Below are positions 1 through 7,956 of a DNA stretch of 35,428 nucleotides, one piece after another. Position 1 is the stretch's first letter, and every line of letters begins with the position of its first letter. Both the position numbers and the translations under genes were made by a program. Source of the stretch: Oscillospiraceae bacterium (GTDB taxonomy: Bacteria; Bacillota; Clostridia; Oscillospirales; Oscillospiraceae); assembly GCA_017455685.1 (NCBI GenBank), contig JAFSZH010000040.1, positions 1-35,428 on the forward strand, read 5' to 3'. The notes beneath the pieces were generated by a model. That model was not told the origin of the DNA. It was given only the letters and a program-made list of their open reading frames with translations, and ran no database searches.

Positions 1-534
<534 letters not shown>

Positions 535-557
535 TTTCCCGAAATTTCATATCGCCT

Positions 558-593
558 GCGTCCCGCGGTCATCGACCGCGGGACGCTTTTTTT
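558..593 (+). terminator. Intrinsic terminator after gap
   Basis: A perfect 13-bp GC-rich stem (558-570 with 574-586) with a 3-base ATC loop is followed by seven T residues (587-593), 24 bases past the GAPDH stop. It separates gap from the adhesin gene. Confidence 0.95.
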
Positions 594-825
594 CTGCCAA
601 CTCTATGAAACGACAGGAAAATTATGGCATTTGTTTTAAAATAATGGAAATAGTAAACATAACGGCACATTTCAGCGGGGTACATCTAAATATTTATGTA
701 TATTATTCTTGCTATTAACTTGCAATATGCTGTAAAACAAACTCGCATGACTATATTCGGATCATTGTCTTCATTTGTATGAAAAACCATTTTCATAGAT
801 GATCCCTTTTTTAGGAGGTACGACC
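594..825 (+). promoter_or_regulatory. AT-rich leader and upstream region of the adhesin gene
   Basis: About 230 bases without a gene, far richer in A and T than the flanking coding DNA. The adhesin promoter must lie here. I could not fix a -35/-10 pair with good spacing; TTGCTA near 708 and TATGCT near 726 are weak candidates. The region ends with the hairpin at 778-797 and the ribosome site AGGAGG at 813-818, seven bases before the GTG start at 826. Confidence 0.5.
778..797 (+). promoter_or_regulatory. Inverted repeat just upstream of the adhesin ribosome site
   Basis: TATGAAAA (778-785) and TTTTCATA (790-797) are perfect 8-base inverted copies around a 4-base ACCA loop. The element ends 15 bases before AGGAGG. 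It could be an operator or an mRNA hairpin that affects initiation or stability. It has no T-tract, so it is not a typical terminator. Confidence 0.45.
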
Positions 826-2673
826 GTGAAGAGAAGTTGGAAACGCTGGATCTCTCTGTTGCTGGTGGTGGTCATGGTACTGGGAACTCTCCCCGTACAG
901 GCCCTCGCCGTCGACGACGTCAAGGAGATCAATGAAATCGTCGGGGGCGATCCCACCGACGATCCCAACGAGATCACCGATGATCCTACCGATGATCCCA
1001 CGGAGGAGCCCACGGAGGAACCCACCGAGGAACCCACGGAGGAGCCCACGGAGGAACCCACCGAGGACCCCACGGAGGAGCCCACGGAGGAGCCCACCGA
1101 GGAACCCACCGAGGAGCCCACGGAAGAGCCAGACCCCACGGCTGCGTCGACTCCCGTGCCCACTGTGGACGAGATCAAACTCGCCCTGGGTGACGGCGAG
1201 TTCCTTACCGTCGTGGTCTACGGCACCTTCCCGGCGGACAACGGCCTTTCCGCCCGCGGTCTGAACGAGACGGAGCGGACCTGGCTCCAGGAGAAGCTGG
1301 AGAGCCAGCTCAACCGTAAAGTCGTAGACTTTTACGGCGTCTACGCCGTCGACGAGAAGAATAATGTCGTCGTGGTGAAGAGCGAGGACGGTATGAAGTT
1401 CCGCGCGGAAGGCACCCTCCTGCCCTATGATGACGCGAGCTTCCGCTTCTTCCTGCTGGACGGGAGCTGGAACATCCGCGCCGTGACCGCCAACCGCGTA
1501 GTGCGGCCGGAGGACAAGAGCGTATATTATGAATTCGAGGGCAAGGATTTCCAGGCCCTGCTGTTTGCCATTGTCACCGAACACCCCATCGAGACTCCCG
1601 AGGCGACTGCCACGCCGACTCCCGAGGCGACTGCCACTCCCACGCCCGCGCCCACCGAGGAGCCCACGGAGGAACCCACCGAGGAACCCACCGAGGAGCC
1701 CACCGAGGAGCCCGCGGAGGAGCCCGCGGAGGAACCCGCCGAGGAGTCCATCGGAGCCCTTGCCCTGTCCGAGGGTGAAGAGCTGGCCGTGACGGTCAGC
1801 GGCGAGTTCACCGAAGACGATACGGCTCTTGCTCTCCGCTCCGCTGACGAGGAGGAGGGCGCCGCTCTGCGCGCCCTGATGGAGAAGAAGCTGGACCGCG
1901 AGCTGGCCGACTTCGGCGCTTACGTCCTTGCGGACGGCGAGGACGCCGCCGCTCTGGAGCAGGAGGGAATGTCCTTTGCCGTCAGCGGCACAGCTCTGCC
2001 TGAAAAGGGCGTTGTTGCCATCCTCTCTGCCGACGATGAACTGATCATTCTCGACGCCGCCGAGGAAGGCGGGTACGCCTTCACGACCGACTCCTTCAAG
2101 GCCCTGCTTTGGGCTGTGACGACCAAGTATCTGGAGCTGCACGCCGAAATGGGCGACCAGATCGTCACCGTCAGCGGCATCCTTCCCTTGGATGCGGAGC
2201 TGTCCGTGGTCGCCGTTCCTCAGGACATCGCCGCGGCCATCTATAAAGCCCAGACCGGCGAGGACGTCGATCCCGACGAGGTGCTCTTCGCCTACGACGT
2301 GGCCATTCTCTCCGGCGGAGAGAAGTACGACCTGGAGGCCTTCGGCGAGAGCATTACCGTCACCGTTTCCAACACGGCCGCGGCCGATTCCGTGGACGTG
2401 CTGCACGTGAAGGTGGACGTCACCGACGGCGAGGGCGGCCTGAACGAAGATCTTCTGGACAGGCTGACCCAGGAAGAATACAAGCACGAGAGCTTTGAAG
2501 CGGAAACGGAGGGCGGCGAGGTTTTTTTCGACCTGGGCAGCTGCTCGTTCATAACGGGTATTAACTCGACAAAGAGCGGCGCAGACGATCTCCGTGTCAG
2601 TGTTTCCGCAGTCTTCACCAACGGAGCAACGCTGACCAACGGCGACTACGTGTGGACGCCGTCCAACTACTAG
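826..2673 (+). CDS. Giant adhesin, segment 1: signal peptide, PTEE repeats and duplicated N-terminal domain, ending at an in-frame TAG
   Basis: The GTG at 826 is the best start: AGGAGG (813-818) lies seven bases upstream, whereas the ATG at 799 would put that site inside the gene. Residues 1-29 form a Sec signal peptide: VKRSWKRW, then the hydrophobic [10 protein letters not shown] and a VQALA cleavage region. Next come 11 PTEE-type units (about residues 58-101), a domain of about 130 residues, a second [10 protein letters not shown] tract, and a divergent second copy of that domain. Shared positions of the two copies include GEFLTV/GEELAV, the L..KL.R..ADF-type helix, [24 protein letters not shown] and [22 protein letters not shown]. 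The tracts look like spacers between wall and binding region. The segment stops at TAG (codon 616), but the same frame continues with matching sequence. Ended here, the protein would be secreted and unanchored. Confidence 0.85.
   Translation: MKRSWKRWISLLLVVVMVLGTLPVQALAVDDVKEINEIVGGDPTDDPNEITDDPTDDPTEEPTEEPTEEPTEEPTEEPTEDPTEEPTEEPTEEPTEEPTEEPDPTAASTPVPTVDEIKLALGDGEFLTVVVYGTFPADNGLSARGLNETERTWLQEKLESQLNRKVVDFYGVYAVDEKNNVVVVKSEDGMKFRAEGTLLPYDDASFRFFLLDGSWNIRAVTANRVVRPEDKSVYYEFEGKDFQALLFAIVTEHPIETPEATATPTPEATATPTPAPTEEPTEEPTEEPTEEPTEEPAEEPAEEPAEESIGALALSEGEELAVTVSGEFTEDDTALALRSADEEEGAALRALMEKKLDRELADFGAYVLADGEDAAALEQEGMSFAVSGTALPEKGVVAILSADDELIILDAAEEGGYAFTTDSFKALLWAVTTKYLELHAEMGDQIVTVSGILPLDAELSVVAVPQDIAAAIYKAQTGEDVDPDEVLFAYDVAILSGGEKYDLEAFGESITVTVSNTAAADSVDVLHVKVDVTDGEGGLNEDLLDRLTQEEYKHESFEAETEGGEVFFDLGSCSFITGINSTKSGADDLRVSVSAVFTNGATLTNGDYVWTPSNY
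997..1128 (+). repeat. Tandem 12-base repeat coding for PTEE, first tract (11 units)
   Basis: Eleven consecutive 12-base units CCC-AC(G/C)-GA(G/A)-GA(G/A/C) encode PTEE (one unit PTED). Third positions vary between units, so the array is not freshly expanded. A multiple-of-12 change in copy number would keep the frame. It is a protein-level linker repeat, not a CRISPR. Confidence 0.9.
1651..1746 (+). repeat. Tandem 12-base repeat coding for PTEE/PAEE, second tract (8 units)
   Basis: Five PTEE units are followed by three PAEE units of 12 bases each. They come after two copies of [14 protein letters not shown] sequence. The tract separates the two copies of the N-terminal domain and matches the first tract in codon pattern. 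Confidence 0.88.
2671..2673 (+). other. In-frame TAG codon inside the adhesin (codon 616)
   Basis: The reading frame runs WTPSNY-TAG-GDHPYTFRVSY with no frame change. The sequence after the TAG has no ribosome site near any start codon and reads as a continuous extracellular domain. Read-through would join segment 1 to segment 2. The context is AAC TAC TAG GGG. Confidence 0.9.
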
Positions 2674-2697
2674 GGGGACCACCCCTACACCTTCCGG

Positions 2698-5600
2698 GTG
2701 TCTTACTCCATTTCCGGCAACAACCAGATCCGGGCCGAGGGCATCCAGATCAAGGTCCCCAAGCAGCTGCTCCAGGGCCGCAACGGCTATGCGGATTACT
2801 ATGAGATCATGGTCCCCCACTGTGAAGCCGAGGGCCTTACGGACGCCAATATCTTTGTCTATAAGGAAGACGGCGACTACCTGGTCATCTATAACCGCAT
2901 CGAGTGCGACGCGGCCCAGGCCGGTTACTTTGATATCAGCTACAAGACTAGTGAGCTCACATATGAGTATAATGATTATCAGCCCGGCGGCGGGAATCCT
3001 ACTGAAAAGAACGCCCTCGGCAGTCTGCAGGCCACGCTGACCGTCACTTTGGACGAGAACGCCGCAGAGCCGGACGCCCAGGCCCAGACCGGCTCCATCC
3101 CGGTGTATATGAACACCAACGCCACCATTAACACCGTCAAAAAGCAGGAGCCCACTGGCCTGTATTCCTCCTGGAATACTGATGCCTGGGGCCCGGCGCC
3201 TGACAACGCTAACCTGTATTACTATCTGGTCTGGCCGGTCAAGACTACCGTCACCGGCAGCACCCAGCCCTACAACATAAGTCTTGTCGACACGTTCAAC
3301 GTGGTGAACGGCGACGTCGTCGCCATCAAAATGCAGGGTCAGAACGCGTATCACTTCCCCATGCTGGATGAAGAACACCCGGACCCGGATTACGGTATAG
3401 TGCGCGGCTTAACGCAGGACTTCCCCAACAACGGCCGCATCGATTACGTGATCACCCGTCATTTAAAGACCTATTACGATGATATCGATGAGCAGAACAG
3501 CGGATCCTCTTTCGTCACCTATACGCTGACCAACAACGTGTCGGTCACCGTGACGCCTGTGGACTCTCCCAACGACTTCACCACCGGGTATTCCAGCGCC
3601 ACCTGGAAATACGAGCACGCCCACTTCTCCCACCCCGGCAGCGGCGTGGGCCTCAGCAAGGTCGGCCTGGACTACCGGGGCAGGGGAGTCAGCAACTCTG
3701 ACATGGTCCGCCGATATGACCTGGACAAGTTCTATAACAACGGCGCGTTCAACAATCCGAACATGCAGACCATCCCCAGTCTGCAATATAACACTTCGGT
3801 GGAGTACTATTCCTACCCGTGGACGGTGCCCCAGGGCATGAGTGACGACGATCCGAATAGCTACGGCCAGTCGAACGTCACCTTCACCCTGAGCGACTGC
3901 GAGCTGTACTTGAAGCCCATCAGCGGTTCTTACGGCGCGCAGCTTACGGATGAGGATTACAGATTAACTTCCGTGAACCTTTCCTGGGTCATGCAGGATG
4001 CCGAGTATAATGAAGACACGATGAAGTTCGTGGCCTGCCCTGTGACCTACCTTGAAGATGAGGTCATCGATATCTATGTACGGCATGAAGGCGAATGGAT
4101 CCTGGCGGCGCAGTATGATCTTTATAACGGCACCGGTTCGCTGACGAGCGACGCGCCGACCGGCGTACACATCTATGGCTCCACTCTGTATTTCTATTCC
4201 GGCTCCGCCATCACCGGCTTCAAGGTGGAGACCACCAACAAGCATTTCTACACCAAACTGTACGCCAGTATCTATTTGGATCTTCTCAATTCGGAGACGG
4301 TGCAGGATGCGGTAACGGCGGCCTTTGAAGCCGAACAGCCCAAGATCGCTCTGCGCAATATCTCCCGCAGCACCGCCACCAAGTGGGTCGATACCGAAAA
4401 CGCTACCCTGGTGTCCCAGCGTGCCGCTGAGGGCATGGAGTACGTCATGGGCATTGACCGCAGCGGCTCCGTGATCAAGGAAGTGACCGGCTATCGGAAC
4501 GATCCCGTGGGGCGGCTCTACCGCATCACCTGGAAAATCGACGCCTCCGAATCTTATCCTTACAACAGTGAAACTGTGTACCTGGAGCAGCAGAGCGGCG
4601 TGATCTACGACCTGCTGCCTGCCGGCGGCGTGTTCGATCCCGACTCTCTCGTGGCGCGGGTCAACGGCCGTGTCGCCTCCTCCGCAGACTACACGGTGGA
4701 GGAGATCCACAACTTTAACGACACCGGCCGCACGCTGATCAAGGTCAGCTTCCTGGTGCCCGGCAAACAATACAGCATCTCCTTTACCTCTACCCATTCC
4801 TGGGATATGATCGCCGAGTTCGGCGAGGGGGTCCACAACCTGACCGCCTACGAGACCGGCAACGAAGATATAGGCGACGGCTATCCGGATAACGGCGGCA
4901 ACCTGCCCACGGCGCAGGACCGCGCGGATATGAGCGGTCTTGATCCCGCGTGCGGCGATGCCTACAAATTCATCTATACTTATCAAAACCACAGCATTGA
5001 CATCCTGACCTACGGCAACCTGGGCCTCCACAAGCTGGTCAGGTCGGCGAATCAGAGCAGCTTCTCTGAATATGCGACCGTCTACAACGACACGACCTAC
5101 GAATACCAGATCTACTTCCACGCTGAAGACGCTACCATTGCCAGCGACCTCATCGTCCTGGACCGGCTGGAGTCCTTTATCAAGGACGGCCAGAGTTCCG
5201 AGTGGAAAGGCGCGCTGCTCGACGTGTATCTGACCAACGCCTCCGTTCTGGACGTGGCGCCGGTGATCTGGTACACCACCGACGACACGGTGGACCTGGG
5301 GAGCATCGGCAAGAACTACGATTTCGAGTCCGACAGCCGCTGGGTCCGCAAGGAAAGCTTTACGGGCGATCATGAGGATATCGTGGCCTTCGCGGTGGAT
5401 CTGCGCCATACGGCCAACGGCGAGGACTTTATCCTCCAGCCGGATCACGGCATCTTCGTCCAGGTGACCATGCTGGCGCCGCCCTACGTGGATTGCGATC
5501 ATCTGGATCCCGTGACCTATAACGGCACCCGGCTGGTCGGTTCCGTGGCCTCTGCGGAGACCCACGGCCTGGAACCCGTCTGGAGCGACGGGTCGGTGGA

Positions 5601-7956
5601 CTACGGTTATACCCAGACCGCCTTCCGTATCCGGGGCGACCTGGACATTCTGAAGGTGGTGGCGGACTACTATCCGTCGGAAACTGTCACCATCCCCGGG
5701 ATCACCTTCCACCTGTGGGGCGAGTCCGACTACGGCACAGGAGTGGATGCTACGGGCACTACGAACGACGATGGTCGACTCGTCTTCGAAAAGCTGGAGT
5801 TGGGCACTTACTATCTGCAGGAAACGGCGGGCTCTGTCGATTACCTGATGTTTGACGACGTAGTCATGACCGTCACCATCGATGATCACGGTGTGGCGCA
5901 TATCGGCGAACCCGGAGGAGATCCCGACAGCCCCACCTATGACACCTCTGCCTATGTCATCCCCCAGGGCGATGTGGTGCTGGATTATGTGGATGGCCAG
6001 TACGTCATCGGCAACTGGCGCCGGATCCACGCCGACGTCATCCTGCATAAGATCTACTATGAAGATGGCAGCACCTTCAGCGCTTCTCTGCCCGGAGCGA
6101 CGTTCCAGCTCTCCGGCGAATCCGAATACCAAAATGACATGACGACGACTGCCGTCAGTGATGAAAATGGTATCGTTCTGTTCGAGAATGTGGAGCTGGG
6201 CAGCTATGAGATCAAGGAGCTTTCCGCCCCTGAGGGTTATCTCCCCGATGAGACGACTTATTTTGTCGATTTGAGCGAGCAGGGCACGTTGACCATGTAC
6301 TATGTGGTCAACGGTACTTCGACCTATCTGGAGCCGGATGTAAGCGGCCATTTTGAGATCTACAACGAGCCGCTCCATCAGCTCAAGATCTATAAAACCG
6401 ACTCCTTCAACGGCGATCCTGTGGACGGCGCGGTCTTCGCCCTCTACGGCACCTCCGATTACGGCTCTGTGGTGCTGGAGGAAAAGACAACGGGCGTCAA
6501 CGATGAAAACGCTCCCGGCTATCTGGTGTTTGACGGCCTGGAGCCGGGCACCTATACCCTGGAGGAGACCCATGCCCCCGACGGCTACGTTCTGGATGAG
6601 ACCCGTTACAAGGTCGTCATCACCAACCGGGGCGAGATCACCGTCACGATCAAGGAGACCGGGGAAGCGGTGGAGCTCAATGAGCTCGGCTGGCTGCAGC
6701 TTGTCAACGAGCCGGAGCCGGAGGGCGTTATCACCATCGTCAAGGTGTGGGACGACGAAGAAGATCCCAACGGGCGCGAGATCCCCAAGATCCATTTGAC
6801 TTCGGAGCGCCCGGAGCCGGATCCGGGTATTCCCGTTGCCACCATCAAGAGAAGCCTGTGGCTCAACAACCTGATCCAATACTACGCGGGATACTCTTAT
6901 AACTTTACCAATCCCAAACCGTTCCAGCAGGCCACCAGCTTCACCCGGCGGACCGACCTGACCAGAGCGGAGGTCACGGCCTCCGGCAGCGGCTGGATCC
7001 GGGTGGACGATAACACTACCAGCTACCGGATCTACGTGAAGGTGGAGGGGGAGAACGCCTACTGGTGGTCGGACGCCGTCATCCGGTATCTGCCCTCGGA
7101 CAGCTCGCGGCTGTTCCACCGCTGCCAGTTTGACACGCTGGATCTCACGGGCTTCAACGCCAGAAAGGTTATATATTTCGGCGAGAATAACAGTACATAT
7201 AGCTGGAATGCGAGTTACTACACCGGCATGTTCGGGCACAGCGACATCAAGACGATCAACGTAACGGGCTGGGACGTCAGCAATGCGAAGAATTTTCAAG
7301 GGATGTTCTGCAACTGCAGCCAGTTGACGCAGATCATCGGCCTGGGCGGCTGGAATACCGGCAGCGCTGAAAGAATGAACTATATGTTCGCCCATTGCAA
7401 GGCGCTTACGGTGCTCCCCGTATCCGGTTTCAACGTGAGCAACCTCATAAACCCGAGCAGTGCCGTTGGCGGGATAGGTAGCATGTTCTATCATTGCGAA
7501 AGTATCACGTCTCTGGATCTGTCCGGCTGGCAAATCGGCGAGGGAATAACCAGCTTCGGCAGTCTGTTTGAAGACTGCAAAAGTTTGACCTCGCTGAACG
7601 TTTCCAACTGGGACGTCAGCCATGTTGATTATATGGCTTCAGTATTCTATGGCTGCGAAAGTTTGACGTCATTGGATCTGAGCGGCTGGCATACAAGCAG
7701 TTTGACATCGGCGATGGGCATATTCTCCTGTTGCTACAATCTGGTGGATCTTGACATCTCGAATTTTGACACGTCTAAAATGTTCGATTTTGCGATGATG
7801 TTTTACGAGTGCCGATCGCTGACCGAACTGGATCTGAGCAACTTTTCCACAAGCAGCCTGCACCCAGATCACTATTATCAAAATGCAAATCATATATTGA
7901 CGGGAATGGACAGCCCGCGTATTTCACCTCCAACAGCTCCGGTTCGCAGACGGTGA
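2698..7956 (+). CDS. Giant adhesin, segment 2: ectodomain, SpaA-like domains and BspA leucine-rich repeats
   Basis: Same frame as segment 1; sense sequence runs from 2674. The GTG at 2698 is only the first possible start and has no ribosome site. The first 950 codons are a large ectodomain I cannot assign. Three SpaA-like prealbumin folds follow at about 5641-5890, 6020-6280 and 6373-6650, each with a (L/I)xK strand, a PGATFQL/DGAVFALYG-type strand, GxxxFxxLxxGxYxLxET and APxGY. At 6730 a Cna-B domain begins (ITIVKVWDDEEDPNG) and is interrupted by about eight BspA/DUF285 repeats (7190-7890; MFxxCxxLTxLDLSxW(D/N)TS). From about 7895 this frame becomes nonsense and stops at TGA; the matching continuation lies in the next frame. 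SpaA and Cna-B folds are usually isopeptide-locked stalk modules, and BspA repeats often contact host proteins. Confidence 0.8.
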   Translation: MSYSISGNNQIRAEGIQIKVPKQLLQGRNGYADYYEIMVPHCEAEGLTDANIFVYKEDGDYLVIYNRIECDAAQAGYFDISYKTSELTYEYNDYQPGGGNPTEKNALGSLQATLTVTLDENAAEPDAQAQTGSIPVYMNTNATINTVKKQEPTGLYSSWNTDAWGPAPDNANLYYYLVWPVKTTVTGSTQPYNISLVDTFNVVNGDVVAIKMQGQNAYHFPMLDEEHPDPDYGIVRGLTQDFPNNGRIDYVITRHLKTYYDDIDEQNSGSSFVTYTLTNNVSVTVTPVDSPNDFTTGYSSATWKYEHAHFSHPGSGVGLSKVGLDYRGRGVSNSDMVRRYDLDKFYNNGAFNNPNMQTIPSLQYNTSVEYYSYPWTVPQGMSDDDPNSYGQSNVTFTLSDCELYLKPISGSYGAQLTDEDYRLTSVNLSWVMQDAEYNEDTMKFVACPVTYLEDEVIDIYVRHEGEWILAAQYDLYNGTGSLTSDAPTGVHIYGSTLYFYSGSAITGFKVETTNKHFYTKLYASIYLDLLNSETVQDAVTAAFEAEQPKIALRNISRSTATKWVDTENATLVSQRAAEGMEYVMGIDRSGSVIKEVTGYRNDPVGRLYRITWKIDASESYPYNSETVYLEQQSGVIYDLLPAGGVFDPDSLVARVNGRVASSADYTVEEIHNFNDTGRTLIKVSFLVPGKQYSISFTSTHSWDMIAEFGEGVHNLTAYETGNEDIGDGYPDNGGNLPTAQDRADMSGLDPACGDAYKFIYTYQNHSIDILTYGNLGLHKLVRSANQSSFSEYATVYNDTTYEYQIYFHAEDATIASDLIVLDRLESFIKDGQSSEWKGALLDVYLTNASVLDVAPVIWYTTDDTVDLGSIGKNYDFESDSRWVRKESFTGDHEDIVAFAVDLRHTANGEDFILQPDHGIFVQVTMLAPPYVDCDHLDPVTYNGTRLVGSVASAETHGLEPVWSDGSVDYGYTQTAFRIRGDLDILKVVADYYPSETVTIPGITFHLWGESDYGTGVDATGTTNDDGRLVFEKLELGTYYLQETAGSVDYLMFDDVVMTVTIDDHGVAHIGEPGGDPDSPTYDTSAYVIPQGDVVLDYVDGQYVIGNWRRIHADVILHKIYYEDGSTFSASLPGATFQLSGESEYQNDMTTTAVSDENGIVLFENVELGSYEIKELSAPEGYLPDETTYFVDLSEQGTLTMYYVVNGTSTYLEPDVSGHFEIYNEPLHQLKIYKTDSFNGDPVDGAVFALYGTSDYGSVVLEEKTTGVNDENAPGYLVFDGLEPGTYTLEETHAPDGYVLDETRYKVVITNRGEITVTIKETGEAVELNELGWLQLVNEPEPEGVITIVKVWDDEEDPNGREIPKIHLTSERPEPDPGIPVATIKRSLWLNNLIQYYAGYSYNFTNPKPFQQATSFTRRTDLTRAEVTASGSGWIRVDDNTTSYRIYVKVEGENAYWWSDAVIRYLPSDSSRLFHRCQFDTLDLTGFNARKVIYFGENNSTYSWNASYYTGMFGHSDIKTINVTGWDVSNAKNFQGMFCNCSQLTQIIGLGGWNTGSAERMNYMFAHCKALTVLPVSGFNVSNLINPSSAVGGIGSMFYHCESITSLDLSGWQIGEGITSFGSLFEDCKSLTSLNVSNWDVSHVDYMASVFYGCESLTSLDLSGWHTSSLTSAMGIFSCCYNLVDLDISNFDTSKMFDFAMMFYECRSLTELDLSNFSTSSLHPDHYYQNANHILTGMDSPRISPPTAPVRRR
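7892..7897 (+). other. Frame-change site at an (AT)3 run within the adhesin
   Basis: Upstream codons read QNANH in the first frame; downstream codons read IDGNGQPAYFTSN in another frame. Removing one AT unit from CATATATT (7891-7898) joins them without loss: CAT-ATT-GAC. A -1 ribosomal shift here would have nearly the same effect. The change falls just after the leucine-rich repeats. Confidence 0.75.

Noticed and set aside
799..825. Earlier adhesin start at ATG 799
   Set aside because: It would place the only ribosome site (813-818) inside the gene and add residues before the signal peptide.
997..1746. CRISPR-like tandem repeats
   Set aside because: The units are 12 bases, contiguous without spacers, in frame and encode PTEE.
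811..3378. Minus-strand open frame of 855 codons, and a GSSV-repeat frame at 771-1178
   Set aside because: Both are reverse readings of the PTEE repeats and adjacent coding sequence. The larger one runs straight across the first TAG, which is only CTA on the other strand.
3964..7623. Minus-strand open frame of 1,219 codons
   Set aside because: Shadow of the adhesin's sense frame; no domain, no start signals.
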